Positions 25,127-34,296 are shown, counted from the first letter of the stretch. The stretch is DNA of 64,000 nucleotides from JBMOKU01 sp049324315 (GCA_049324315.1 JBMOKU010000026.1:40696-104695), one strand, 5' to 3'. Translations and numbers: made by a program. The notes: generated by a model not told the origin, from the sequence alone.

Positions 25127-26554
25127 ATGAGTCTTCTCGAAAGAATCCAAACAAAAACACAACAAAATCCAGCAATACCTCCCGAGGAAGATACAACTGA
25201 AAATCAACAGCCAAACATATTGCCCTCTGATTTACTGTTGAATATCCGTGAAACCAGCAAGTCGGAACATATGGCAAAAGAGAAAAACAGTCCTTCCAAT
25301 AAGAATCGATTATTAAAGGACAAGCTTCATAAGCAGATTCTAAAGGAAATCAGGACAGAAAAAGTTGAAAATATTATACCTAAAATTGATACTCTGGCTG
25401 TGGAGATCATGAAGGAAGATGAATCCCTTGTAGGAAAGGTAGACAGAAAAAAAGTTGTTAACGAGCTGATTAATAATTTAACGGGGTATGGACCTATTAA
25501 TCCGCTCCTTATAGATCCTGATGTTAGCGAGATCATGGTCAATGGTCCGTCACAGATATATGCTGAAAGAAAGGGTAAAGTGGAACTGACGGATATTAAA
25601 TTTCAAGACAATGATGAGGTCATGCATGTCATCGAAAAAATTGTATCTCCTTTGGGAAGAAGGATCGATGAAAGCAGTCCCATGGTAGATGCCAGACTCC
25701 CTGATGGATCCCGTGTCAATGCCATTATCCCCCCATTGGCTTTGAATGGTCCGACCATTACCATTCGAAAGTTCTCCAGAGACCCCTTTCAGATCGAAGA
25801 TTTGATTTCTTTCGGTACACTAACAAGGGAAATGGCTACTTTCATAGAAGCCTGCGTCAAAGCGAGATTGAATATCTTTATTAGTGGCGGTACAGGGTCT
25901 GGAAAGACTACGACTTTAAATGTGCTTTCCTCCTTTATACCCAATGACGAACGAATTCTTACCATTGAAGATGCCGCAGAGCTGCAGCTTTGGCAGGATC
26001 ACGTGGTCTCATTAGAATCTCGGCCAGCTAATATTGAAGGAAAGGGCAGTATAACCATCCGGGATCTGGTACGGAACTCCCTGCGTATGCGCCCTGACCG
26101 TATTGTAATCGGTGAGGTTCGCGGCGGTGAAGCCCTGGATATGCTGCAGGCTATGAACACCGGTCATGATGGCTCCCTAGCCACCGGACACTCCAACAGC
26201 CCCAGGGATATGATTGCCCGTTTGGAAACTATGGTACTTATGGCAGGTATGGATCTTCCCATCAAAGCAATCCGCGAGCAGATTGCAGGGGCCATCGACC
26301 TCATCATCCAGCAGTCCCGCTTAAAGGATGGCACCAGAAAAATAACCAGTATAACAGAAGTGCAAGGCCTTGAGGGGGATGTTATCGTTCTTCAAGATGT
26401 CTTCCACTATCGTCAGCTAGGTGTTGATGAACAGGGAAAAATCATCGGTAAGCTTGTGCCAACAGGTGTACGTCCCAAGTTCTATGAACAGCTTGAAGCC
26501 TCTGGTATCCGCGTTCCAGCCACAGTATTTATCGAAGAGGAGGCCTGGAAATGA
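25127..26554 (+). CDS. tadA: TadA/CpaF secretion ATPase
   Basis: This 475-residue hexameric ATPase powers Flp pilus assembly and perhaps retraction. It has a polar N-terminal part (1-90), an N-terminal regulatory domain, Walker A GGTGSGKTTT, Walker B-type RIVIGEVRG, and the His box HDGSLATGHSNSP. ATG 25127 is preferred to GTG 25118, since AAAAGGGG precedes it. The stop overlaps the start of tadB as ATGA. Confidence 0.95.
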   Translation: MSLLERIQTKTQQNPAIPPEEDTTENQQPNILPSDLLLNIRETSKSEHMAKEKNSPSNKNRLLKDKLHKQILKEIRTEKVENIIPKIDTLAVEIMKEDESLVGKVDRKKVVNELINNLTGYGPINPLLIDPDVSEIMVNGPSQIYAERKGKVELTDIKFQDNDEVMHVIEKIVSPLGRRIDESSPMVDARLPDGSRVNAIIPPLALNGPTITIRKFSRDPFQIEDLISFGTLTREMATFIEACVKARLNIFISGGTGSGKTTTLNVLSSFIPNDERILTIEDAAELQLWQDHVVSLESRPANIEGKGSITIRDLVRNSLRMRPDRIVIGEVRGGEALDMLQAMNTGHDGSLATGHSNSPRDMIARLETMVLMAGMDLPIKAIREQIAGAIDLIIQQSRLKDGTRKITSITEVQGLEGDVIVLQDVFHYRQLGVDEQGKIIGKLVPTGVRPKFYEQLEASGIRVPATVFIEEEAWK

Positions 26555-27516
26555 TAAAATGGCTGATTCTACTCTTTTTCCTGTTTACCACGTTTCTATT
26601 CTTCCTAGGACTACTGCACCTTTTGTTGTTCTCAAACAGACAGTTGGAAAAGAGAATCAAATATTATCTTATTTCCCATGACAAAAAACCTCTAGATCGA
26701 AAAAAATTTAATCTGCTGGTTCAAATGCAGCTATTTAATCAAAAGATAAGAAAAACGGTTCCTACACGTAAGTCCAATGAAAAGCTGGAACAATTCCTAA
26801 GTAGGGCAGGTGTTCCTTTAAAACCCGAAGAGTATGTGATGTTTCGATGGATGTCAACCTTGTTCTTTGGCGGTATTTTATATTTACTCTCCGGCAAATA
26901 CCTCTTTTTCGCCATGGGAATGATGATAGGCTGCTTCCTTCCACAGTTCGTTGTCAGAAACAAATATCAAAAAAGAATTCAAAGGTTTAATGATGGTTTA
27001 CCCGATATGATTACAGTCATCGTTGGCTCCCTTAGAGCGGGCTTCAGCTTTCCACAATCCCTTAAATCTGTAGTAGAGGAAGCTGATTCACCAATAAAAG
27101 AAGAAATCCATCTGGTATTAAAGGAAATGCAGTATGGCGGTACCATCGAAGAAGCCCTTCACAATCTCCATGAACGAATGCCCAGCGGCGATTTGGAATT
27201 AATGATTCAATCAATACTGGTCCAGCGTCAAGTAGGAGGCAATCTGGCTACAGTCTTAGATACAATCGTTCAGACCATCAGAGACCGGAACACCATTCAG
27301 AGACAGGTCCAAACGCTAACAGCCCAGGGAAGAATGTCCGGAACGGTTATAGGCCTGCTGCCCATCGTATTGGCCTTCTTGATCTATCTCATCAATCCCA
27401 GCTATATAGGGGTACTTTTTACTCATCCTATTGGTATCTCATTAGTAGGTGGAAGTATTGTCTCTGGATCATTAGGTTTCTTCTTTATTAGAAAGCTAAC
27501 AAGAATTGAGGTGTAG
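26551..27516 (+). CDS. tadB: TadB inner-membrane platform protein
   Basis: This 321-residue type II secretion GspF-like protein has N-terminal membrane spans (about 4-28 and 95-130), a cytoplasmic GspF domain (RFNDGLPDMITVIVGSLRAG in part) and C-terminal spans. Together with TadC it forms the platform that TadA pushes against. It overlaps tadA by 4 bp. Confidence 0.93.
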   Translation: MIKWLILLFFLFTTFLFFLGLLHLLLFSNRQLEKRIKYYLISHDKKPLDRKKFNLLVQMQLFNQKIRKTVPTRKSNEKLEQFLSRAGVPLKPEEYVMFRWMSTLFFGGILYLLSGKYLFFAMGMMIGCFLPQFVVRNKYQKRIQRFNDGLPDMITVIVGSLRAGFSFPQSLKSVVEEADSPIKEEIHLVLKEMQYGGTIEEALHNLHERMPSGDLELMIQSILVQRQVGGNLATVLDTIVQTIRDRNTIQRQVQTLTAQGRMSGTVIGLLPIVLAFLIYLINPSYIGVLFTHPIGISLVGGSIVSGSLGFFFIRKLTRIEV

Positions 27517-27520
27517 CTTT

Positions 27521-28441
27521 ATGATGTATTTTACTTTTTTCTGTACCATTACTCTCTTCATATTCTTGTTTTTCGTACTGGGCGAAGAACGGAAGCAATG
27601 GGTGAAACAGAGATTGAAATTATATGTAGATGACGACAAGAAAGATTCTAAGAATCTTAAAGACCGTCTCCAAACAGAACCATTCTTAAAGAGAATTTTT
27701 TATCCATTCTTCTACGAGATTAAGCGCAGCTTTAAAAGAAAAATATCTGATGAAAAAGAAGCAAAAATTGAAATGAAGCTGCTTCAGGCAGGTAATCCCC
27801 AAGGCATGTCTCCCGTGGATTTTCGCCTGTTTCAGATGGCACTACTGCTGCTTCTACCTACCTTGTTGGGTATTCTCTCTTTTTTCTTAAAGAAGCATGT
27901 AGGGGTGACTCTCCTTTTTATTTTGATAGGTATCACCGGAGGGGTTATTATTCCTCATTATTATTTATCCTCAAGAATTAAGAAACGGAGTCACCAAGCC
28001 CTTCGTGAGCTCCCTGATGTCGTGGACCTGCTAACAGTTAGTCTCGAAGCAGGCCTGGGCTTTGACGCTGCTCTTAGTAAACTGATCTCAAAGAAAGATG
28101 GCATCCTAGTCAGTGAATTTCATCGCTGTTTAGAAGAAATACGGCTGGGCAAAACCAGAAGAGAAGCCCTGGCAGGTGTAAGGGATCGGGTGCTGGTAGA
28201 CCCGTTAAATGTTCTGATCAGCAGTATTATACAAGCCGAGAAACTGGGAATCAGTATGGTTCACATCCTGCGAATCCAGTCCCATGAGGTGCGACAGCAA
28301 AGAAAGCAGCGGGCAGAAGAAGAAGCCATGAAAGCCCCTATCAAAATGCTTTTTCCACTGATTCTCTTCATTTTCCCTAGTCTCTTTATTGTCTTACTAG
28401 GGCCGGCAGTAATACAGTTTCTTTTAACATTTAAAAAATGA
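27521..28441 (+). CDS. tadC: TadC inner-membrane platform protein
   Basis: This 306-residue GspF-like partner of TadB has the same domain plan (ELPDVVDLLTVSLEAGLGFDAAL in part). GAGGTG lies 7 nt before the ATG at 27521; the frame extends upstream without a better start. It ends the recognised Tad operon. No secretin or outer-membrane Tad gene is present, which fits a single-membrane cell. Confidence 0.93.
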   Translation: MMYFTFFCTITLFIFLFFVLGEERKQWVKQRLKLYVDDDKKDSKNLKDRLQTEPFLKRIFYPFFYEIKRSFKRKISDEKEAKIEMKLLQAGNPQGMSPVDFRLFQMALLLLLPTLLGILSFFLKKHVGVTLLFILIGITGGVIIPHYYLSSRIKKRSHQALRELPDVVDLLTVSLEAGLGFDAALSKLISKKDGILVSEFHRCLEEIRLGKTRREALAGVRDRVLVDPLNVLISSIIQAEKLGISMVHILRIQSHEVRQQRKQRAEEEAMKAPIKMLFPLILFIFPSLFIVLLGPAVIQFLLTFKK

Positions 28442-28457
28442 TGTCACTATCTATTCT

Positions 28458-28581
28458 GTAGGGGCGCCCATTAGGCGTCCGCAGGGAATCCCGCCACGTT
28501 GTGCTATTGTTTTAAACAGCGGACACACGATGCGTGCCCCTACAACATTGCCCCACAGAGAAGTTTTGTACCAGCTATCTC
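28458..28581. repeat. Dispersed palindromic element copy C1
   Basis: It begins GTAGGGGCGCCCATTAGGCG and ends GATGCGTGCCCCTAC, with CGTCCGCAGGGAAT inside, then the shared flank CACAGAGAAGTTTTG...GCTATCTC. It closely matches the copy at 34205-34296 and, in part, 44733-44799. It fills the gap between tadC and the convergent YdjO-like gene. Confidence 0.8.
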
Positions 28582-28591
28582 TGTGATAACT

Positions 28592-28620
28592 AAAAAAGGC
28601 TTCTACCGAAGCCTCTTTTT
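28592..28620. terminator. Bidirectional terminator between tadC and ydjO-like gene
   Basis: AAGGCTTC/GAAGCCTC has an A-run on one side and a T-run on the other, so it can stop transcription of both the Tad operon and the convergent small gene. Confidence 0.85.
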
Positions 28621-28805
28621 CACATTCGAACATTAATCTCCCTTGTACCTTCCACCATGGGGCTGGCACAGAAAACACAAGCGGGACTTTCTGCAACGGT
28701 AAATTCTTTTTGCATCCAACCAATACAGTTAGGGCACTTCCAAATATCCACCTGCTGTGTTACATATTTGATCTCTTCTTCCTGTTGTTTTCCTCTAAAG
28801 AACAT
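28620..28805 (-). CDS. YdjO-like zinc-ribbon protein
   Basis: This 61-residue protein has two CxxC pairs (CPNCIGWM and CVFCASPM) with the spacing of a zinc ribbon. Order and wording (W-KCPNCIGWMQKEF, PMVEGTR) resemble B. subtilis YdjO, described as cold-inducible. The start at 28805 has AGGAG 7 nt upstream. The exact role is unknown. It is convergent with the Tad operon. Confidence 0.85.
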   Translation of the reverse strand: MFFRGKQQEEEIKYVTQQVDIWKCPNCIGWMQKEFTVAESPACVFCASPMVEGTREINVRM

Positions 28806-28895
28806 ACGCTCACTCCTCTCGATGTCTCTACTCAAAAAGATGTCTTTAGTATGTCCCTAAAATGTCACCCTATACTGCTAATTTTAGGAAGTTTT

Positions 28896-29867
28896 TTATA
28901 TACTTTTTACACTATTGGTCCATTTGGCACATTTATCGCCCCACATAGCCGCTACTTCTCCGTTGATTTCCACCTTAATAACCTCGCAGAGATTGCTGCA
29001 GCCCGTACATTCAAAGCTGCTGGGGGTAAAAGGAATATCCGCAGCGTCAAAGCCTCGGAACTTCGTTTTGTTTCCCGTATACACAGTATATTCTCTGGCT
29101 AAAATCGCCGCACCCAGGGCACCCATGACATCAAAATACTCCGGTACAATGACCTGTTCTCCCATCTCTTTCTCAAAGGCCGCTCTAATCCCTACATTAG
29201 CTGCCACACCTCCTTGAAAAACATAGGGTGGACGGAGTTTCTTACCTCGTCCCAGGTTATTAATGTAATTTCTCACCAGGGCTTCACAAAGACCATTAAT
29301 AATCTCTTCTTTGGAAAAACCAAACTGCTGCTTGGAGATCATATCCGATTCCGCAAAAACCGTGCATCGGCCTGCTATACGAACCTTTCTCTGGGCTTTA
29401 AGGGCATATTCTCCAAACTGTTGAATCGGGATGCCTAATCTTTCAGACTGATGGTCAAGAAATGAACCTGTTCCTGCTGCGCAGACTGTATTCATAGCAA
29501 AATCCGTTATCAACCCATCCTTAAGGAAAATAATTTTTGAATCCTGGCCTCCAATTTCGAAGATTGTGTTGGCCTCAGGTACATAATTAATGGTTGCCGT
29601 GGCATGGGCAGTAATCTCATTTTTTACCACATCTGCTCCAATCATAATACCGATCAATTGTCTACCGCTTCCGGTTGCTCCTACACCACAAACTTCATAT
29701 TTTCCTTTCGCTTCATCCCGTAGATTGCGAATTCCTTGCTTAACAGACTCCAACGGTTGTCCATTCGTACGGATATATTGTTTGGAAACAACACGATTAT
29801 TTTCATCAATAGCAACAATGTTTGTACTAACGGAGCCCACATCTATACCTAAAAACACCTTATCCAT
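28896..29867 (-). CDS. Acyl-CoA dehydratase activase (BcrAD/BadFG, HgdC-like)
   Basis: This protein of about 323 residues is an ASKHA-fold ATPase that feeds low-potential electrons to 2-hydroxyacyl-CoA dehydratase-type enzymes. It has the phosphate loop GIDVGSVSTN, FEIGGQDSK, and the [4Fe-4S] Cys residues in NTVCAAGTGSFLD and AGRCTVF. A C-terminal extension adds a further Cys pair group (CTGCSNLC). Of three possible starts, 29867 has GGGGG 6 nt upstream; 29873 and 29882 are possible. It is third in a cluster with two dehydratase-like genes. Confidence 0.88.
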   Translation of the reverse strand: MDKVFLGIDVGSVSTNIVAIDENNRVVSKQYIRTNGQPLESVKQGIRNLRDEAKGKYEVCGVGATGSGRQLIGIMIGADVVKNEITAHATATINYVPEANTIFEIGGQDSKIIFLKDGLITDFAMNTVCAAGTGSFLDHQSERLGIPIQQFGEYALKAQRKVRIAGRCTVFAESDMISKQQFGFSKEEIINGLCEALVRNYINNLGRGKKLRPPYVFQGGVAANVGIRAAFEKEMGEQVIVPEYFDVMGALGAAILAREYTVYTGNKTKFRGFDAADIPFTPSSFECTGCSNLCEVIKVEINGEVAAMWGDKCAKWTNSVKSI

Positions 29868-29884
29868 GTCCATCCCCCACATCC

Positions 29885-30988
29885 TCAGGATACTACTCTA
29901 CTGATATTCTTCTTTTTATTACTTCGAATCAAGTCTAAAAAGGCTTCGATTCTTGTAAGATTATTGGCAATGCCTGCTTGTTCATCTAAAGCAATGGTCA
30001 ATACCGGTATTCCGGTCTCTTCTATCAGCTTCGGCATGATACTTTGAGATACCAATTCCGGCAGACATCCAAAAGGCATTAGGTGTACAACACCGTCAAA
30101 GCCTTGATCATGATAGTCAACAATATGCCCCATGGTCTCTTTGGCATGCCCACCGATCTGGATTTCTATGTATCTTTCGCCTTTTTTTAGAATCTCTTCT
30201 TCATCATTCTTCCTAAATGGTTTGGGAATAATATTATGCTCTATCCAATGGGATAAATAATGCCCTCTTCTCACTTCACAGCCTAAGCTGCCCAATACCT
30301 CTTCCATTTTCATATTCACAGAGGATTCCATCACCACATAAATTTCACCCACGATACCAATCCTGATCTTTTGTTCCTCTGGCACATCTATGATCGATAT
30401 CCCATCTATGAGATTCTGCGCAACTTTCCTAGCATTCATTAATGCTTCCTCATCATAGACAGCCTCGTACATTTTGATGATTTTCCCCCATGCCTTCGTA
30501 CAATCCCCTTTGTTAACTTCGTAAGCTCTTTTGGTCTGCAGCTGCATTTCAAAGTCGTCTGCGTCCTTTGCCACCTGATATATAAACTTTAGGCTTTTCC
30601 ACACCTTTAACCAAGAGTTGTTTGCCTTCAATTTCATAACATTCTTCATGACATTCTTATAGTCTTTCATGATGGAATCAAAGACGATGACATCCACTTC
30701 ATATCCCAAGTTTTCAAGAATCTTCTTATGCATCTCCCCATAAAAGCCTGCACGACAGGGACCATGGCCTCCAGAAGTCAAGATCACCTCAGCACCAGTC
30801 TCCAACGCTTCCACATAACTGCCCATAATGACCTTCATTGGAAAGCATGCAAACTCAGGACTATATTTTACACCCAGATCGATGGTTCTCTGACTGGGCT
30901 TCGGGGGAGGAACAGGCTCGTGCCCCAGCATTTCCACCAGTTTTTTATAAACCAGCGTTGTTCCCATGTATGGAAAGGTTACTTTCAT
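29885..30988 (-). CDS. 2-hydroxyacyl-CoA dehydratase-related protein (second)
   Basis: This 367-residue protein is related to the DUF2229/HgdB group of CoA enzyme activase partners. Conserved Cys residues lie in SPEFACFPMK, GGHGPCRAG and MPFGCLPE, fitting an Fe-S cluster. A weaker AGGAGG-11-ATG fixes the start at 30988; the gene begins 44 bp inside its upstream neighbour. In many Clostridia the same units are fused into one protein of about 1400 residues; here they are split in three. The substrate is unknown. Confidence 0.8.
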   Translation of the reverse strand: MKVTFPYMGTTLVYKKLVEMLGHEPVPPPKPSQRTIDLGVKYSPEFACFPMKVIMGSYVEALETGAEVILTSGGHGPCRAGFYGEMHKKILENLGYEVDVIVFDSIMKDYKNVMKNVMKLKANNSWLKVWKSLKFIYQVAKDADDFEMQLQTKRAYEVNKGDCTKAWGKIIKMYEAVYDEEALMNARKVAQNLIDGISIIDVPEEQKIRIGIVGEIYVVMESSVNMKMEEVLGSLGCEVRRGHYLSHWIEHNIIPKPFRKNDEEEILKKGERYIEIQIGGHAKETMGHIVDYHDQGFDGVVHLMPFGCLPELVSQSIMPKLIEETGIPVLTIALDEQAGIANNLTRIEAFLDLIRSNKKKNISRVVS

Positions 30989-31982
30989 GCTGCAGCGCAC
31001 CTCCTACTGTCATCTTCTTCCGCTTGATCATATCCACAAAGGCTTCCACCCTTGTCTGCAAATGACTTTCCCCTGTATGCTCATCAACGCGGATGGTCAT
31101 AAATGGTTTTTCAAACTTATTTGAGTCTAGTTCCAGCATCTTTCCGATCATGGAATCCGGACCACATCCAAAAGCCGTTACTTGAATAATACCATCAATA
31201 TGTTGATTATTATAAAAATAATATCCAGCCCCCAGCAGCTTATTACTGAAGGTCCAGAATAAATGCTTATTCATAAATTTAAGATTTTCCATCATTAGTT
31301 TTTCATCAAGCATCTCGAAAGTAATGATCTTAACATTTAAATCCCGCAGCATCTCAATGGCATTCATGCTGACAAATTCATCATAAACATCATAGACATA
31401 CCCCAGCAAGCCTATGGTCACATCCCCACTAGACTCCATTGCCCATGCTGCAGCATCTTTTTTCCCATCCATGATGTCTAAAGCATCGTTTAGGACAATC
31501 CCTTTTTTGCTTAATTGTCTGAATTCCTGCCATACTTTCTCAGCTTTCTTTAATGCTCTTTGTAGATCCCAACTGCTAATCCCCAGCTTGTTTTTCATAT
31601 CTCCATAATATTTAGGGTTTGCAATGCTGTCACTGTTAGATTCAATCTTTGGACTCAGTATTTTTCCATCTGCACCTGGTACCGTATATTTAATCATGTC
31701 AGGCAATCCCATAAATTTGGGACAAAAATATTCATTTTTCGAAATCGATACCATTCTAGGTATAAAAACATAGTCAACCTTGTCCAACAAGCTTGCCACA
31801 TGTCCAGTAAATACTTTAATCGGTACGCAAATTTCAGGTACGGAATAAGCGACTCCCTGATTTACAATCTTCTTTGAAGTAGGCGAAGAGACGACAACTT
31901 CCATTCCCAATTCTTCAAGCAATGTTTTCCAAAATGGATAATAATAATAGTATAAAAGTGCTCTTGGAATACCCACCTTCAT
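30945..31982 (-). CDS. 2-hydroxyacyl-CoA dehydratase-related protein (first)
   Basis: This 345-residue homologue of the next gene has the N-terminal motif KVGIPRALLYY (typical of the DUF2229 family) and Cys residues in VPEICVPIK, YFCPKFM and AFGCGPD. The pair plus the activase looks like a two-component Fe-S enzyme. ATG 31982 is chosen with GGGGAG 9 nt upstream. It is the first gene behind a well-formed promoter with an overlapping palindromic operator, after a leader of about 320 nt. Confidence 0.8.
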   Translation of the reverse strand: MKVGIPRALLYYYYYPFWKTLLEELGMEVVVSSPTSKKIVNQGVAYSVPEICVPIKVFTGHVASLLDKVDYVFIPRMVSISKNEYFCPKFMGLPDMIKYTVPGADGKILSPKIESNSDSIANPKYYGDMKNKLGISSWDLQRALKKAEKVWQEFRQLSKKGIVLNDALDIMDGKKDAAAWAMESSGDVTIGLLGYVYDVYDEFVSMNAIEMLRDLNVKIITFEMLDEKLMMENLKFMNKHLFWTFSNKLLGAGYYFYNNQHIDGIIQVTAFGCGPDSMIGKMLELDSNKFEKPFMTIRVDEHTGESHLQTRVEAFVDMIKRKKMTVGGALQHESNLSIHGNNAGL

Positions 31983-32288
31983 TTTTCCCATCTCCCCATT
32001 TACATTTAAATGCTGAATATATTGCCATTACCTGTGTAACATACAATCCCTCAATATTTTTACTCTTCAAATTATATTCCTTTTTAATGCGTTTATCCAT
32101 GACTAATTTTGTCGTTTTTTTGATGATTTTTCACATCAACCCTTAATGGCAGTAAACCATATCCTTCCCATGCTTGTTATCTTCAATTACTTTCATCTCT
32201 CATGGTTTTTTAACGGATTTACTATCCTTACTATATCATGTATATAATATTTTTTTGTTAAATATTTCTAAAATTTGAGCAAAAAGGT
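31983..32288 (-). other. Untranslated leader of the dehydratase cluster
   Basis: About 305 bp separate the start point from the first gene. A weak 61-codon frame (32100-31915) has no ribosome site and overlaps the next gene. No known riboswitch pattern was seen. Confidence 0.4.
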
Positions 32289-32336
32289 AGTGAGTGATTA
32301 CTCACTTATTATACACCCATATATATCCACTTTCAA
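32289..32336 (-). promoter_or_regulatory. Promoter with overlapping palindromic operator
   Basis: On the minus strand TTGAAA (32336-32331), 17 bp, TATAAT (32313-32308). The start point falls inside AGTGAGT-GATT-ACTCACT (32306-32289), an inverted repeat of the type bound by TetR-family repressors. Binding there would block initiation of the three-gene dehydratase cluster. Confidence 0.75.
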
Positions 32337-32347
32337 TATGCCATCAT

Positions 32348-32378
32348 AAAAAAACCATGGCAGACGTCATGGTTTTTT
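32348..32378. terminator. Terminator after the transketolase genes
   Basis: AAAACCATG/CATGGTTTT with T-runs at both ends lies 41 bp after the stop of the gene at 32419 (minus strand) and can act in both directions. Confidence 0.8.
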
Positions 32379-32418
32379 CCACTCTTCACTGAGGTTTCTT
32401 AGCAATTTTCCACACGCT

Positions 32419-33354
32419 TTATTTTTTCCATCGCATCATAAATTGTCTTATACGTTGACTGATAGACTTCACATCCAGCCCATGTTTTTCATACAATTCT
32501 TCCTTTGTACCCGATTCTCCAAAAATATCTTGAACACCTATAATCTCCATGGGAATTGGAAGATTGACAGCGAGAACTTCCGCCACCGCGCTGCCCAAGC
32601 CGCCGTATATATTGTGATCCTCTATTGTTATGACCGCTTTCGTCTTGCTTGCAGAGTTAAGAATAAGGTCCTTATCAATGGGCTTAATACTGGCCATATT
32701 GATAATCTCCAGTTCTATTCCCTCTTGTTTCAGTATCTCTGCCGCCTTCAGCCCATGATACGTCATGATGCCGTGACTGACCACCGTTATATCTCTTCCC
32801 TTTCTTAGTATACTTCCCTTGCCTATGGTGAACGAATAAGAATGGTCTTGGATCACAGGCATTTCTGCCCTTCCTACCCTGATGTAGACAGGACCGGTAT
32901 AGACAACGGCTTCTCGGATCACTTCTTTTGTTTCAATCTCATCGGATGGTGCCAGTACCGTCATATTGGGCAGCGCCCGCATTAGGGCAATATCTTCTAA
33001 TGCTTGATGGATTGCACCATCACTTCCCACTGACAAACCTGGATGGGTAGCGATGATTTTTACGTTGTTTTTGCTACAAGCAACACACTGCCGAATCTGA
33101 TCAAAAGCTCTACCCGCAGCAAAGACAGCAAATGTGCTGACGATAGGAATAAATCCTTCGCTGGCCATCCCGGCCGCCGTAGAAACCATATTTTGCTCGC
33201 ATATCCCCATATTAAAGTGCCTGTGGGGGAAGAATTTCGCAAATCCTCCGGTCCTCGTTGGCACAGCCACATCACTGGTCAACACAACTACCCGATCATA
33301 TTGTTCACCAATTTCTATCAGCACTTCTCCAAAAGCATCCCTCGGCGACTTCAT
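32419..33354 (-). CDS. Transketolase, C-terminal subunit
   Basis: This 311-residue protein is the pyrimidine-binding plus C-terminal half of a split transketolase. It has the signature MGICEQNMVSTAAGMASEGF with the catalytic Glu that activates thiamine diphosphate. ATG 33354 overlaps the stop of the N-terminal subunit gene as ATGA; upstream in-frame codons are not needed. The two chains form one enzyme that moves two-carbon units between sugars in the pentose phosphate pathway. It lies downstream of an ascorbate-type PTS, so pentose phosphate supply from an imported acid sugar is a likely role. Confidence 0.93.
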   Translation of the reverse strand: MKSPRDAFGEVLIEIGEQYDRVVVLTSDVAVPTRTGGFAKFFPHRHFNMGICEQNMVSTAAGMASEGFIPIVSTFAVFAAGRAFDQIRQCVACSKNNVKIIATHPGLSVGSDGAIHQALEDIALMRALPNMTVLAPSDEIETKEVIREAVVYTGPVYIRVGRAEMPVIQDHSYSFTIGKGSILRKGRDITVVSHGIMTYHGLKAAEILKQEGIELEIINMASIKPIDKDLILNSASKTKAVITIEDHNIYGGLGSAVAEVLAVNLPIPMEIIGVQDIFGESGTKEELYEKHGLDVKSISQRIRQFMMRWKK

Positions 33355-34178
33355 ACCTTCAGCCCCTCTCTCCATAGGTGTAGTTCTTTTTTGGCAATAG
33401 CATACTGTTCGACATGGATGGTATTGCAGTGCCAGCTGACTTCATTTTCCATGAAGGATATACCCTTTCCCTTCACCGTATGGGCAATGATAGCTGTAGG
33501 CCCATGACTATCGTTCACGTTAAAATTCTCTATTATTTCTTTCATGTTATGACCATCCATTTCTCTTACCTGCCAGCCAAAGGATCGAAATTTTTGTTCC
33601 AGCTTTCCATAGCTTAAAATCCCATGGAGACTTTCATCCAGCTGCAGTTTATTATGATCTACAATGACAATCAGATTTTCAAGATGAAAATGATAAGCAG
33701 AAGCAATGGCTTCCCAGTTCTGCCCCTCCTGCAGTTCTCCGTCTCCGACCATAACATACACTTTATTCTTCAATCCTTTCAGCTTCAATGCCAGAACTTT
33801 TCCTATCCCATAAGATATCCCCTGTCCCAATGACCCAACGCTCATTTCAATGCCCGGTGTTTTGCTTGCATCAGGATGGCCCTGCAGAATGGAGCCCATC
33901 TTTTTATAGGTGTTTAGATGTGTTTCCGGAAAATACCCCAGATCGGCAAGAATAACATAGAGCCCCAATGCGCCGTGACCTTTACTCAGAATAAAGCGAT
34001 CCCTCTCTTCCCAAAAGAGATTTTGGGGATTGTGCTCCATAATTTTATAATAAAGGGCCGTTAAAATATCTATCGTTGACAAAGCTCCACCCACATGGCA
34101 GTTTCCTGCTTTATAAGCATAGTCAATTACCTTTTCCCGGATTTCCAATGCTTTTTTTTCCAACTCCTCTGTCAACAT
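33351..34178 (-). CDS. Transketolase, N-terminal subunit
   Basis: This 275-residue half binds the diphosphate of thiamine diphosphate: motif GDGELQEGQNWEA...DHN. Substrate-side His residues appear in GNCHVGGALS and SKGHGALG. The start at 34178 has AAAGGAGG upstream; the frame is open for 35 more codons that run into a repeat and are not coding. It is separated from the PTS IIC gene by a terminator and a dispersed repeat. Confidence 0.94.
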   Translation of the reverse strand: MLTEELEKKALEIREKVIDYAYKAGNCHVGGALSTIDILTALYYKIMEHNPQNLFWEERDRFILSKGHGALGLYVILADLGYFPETHLNTYKKMGSILQGHPDASKTPGIEMSVGSLGQGISYGIGKVLALKLKGLKNKVYVMVGDGELQEGQNWEAIASAYHFHLENLIVIVDHNKLQLDESLHGILSYGKLEQKFRSFGWQVREMDGHNMKEIIENFNVNDSHGPTAIIAHTVKGKGISFMENEVSWHCNTIHVEQYAIAKKELHLWREGLKV

Positions 34179-34204
34179 TTCATCAACCTCCTTTAAAACA
34201 AAGT

Positions 34205-34296
34205 GTAGGGACGCCCATTGGGCGTCCGCAGGGAATGCCACCATTATCGGTTCGTGGTGAATGCGGTAACAACGGACGCGCAATGCGCGCCCCTAC
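34205..34296. repeat. Dispersed palindromic element copy C2
   Basis: GTAGGGACGCCCATTGGGCG at one end and GCGCAATGCGCGCCCCTAC at the other frame a core with CGTCCGCAGGGAAT. It matches 28458-28543 along most of its length, and its right half matches 44733-44758. It sits 26 bp upstream of the transketolase start codon, so it must be in the transcript or promoter region of that gene. Confidence 0.85.

Noticed and set aside
28451..28723. 90-codon minus-strand frame below the YdjO-like gene
   Set aside because: It overlaps the YdjO-like gene in another frame and runs into the dispersed palindrome; no ribosome site.
31915..32100. 61-codon frame in the leader of the dehydratase cluster
   Set aside because: No ribosome site, and it overlaps the strongly supported start of the next gene; a leader peptide cannot be fully excluded.
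34179..34283. 35-codon N-terminal extension of the transketolase N-subunit
   Set aside because: It reads through the dispersed palindrome; the family starts at the ATG with AAAGGAGG.
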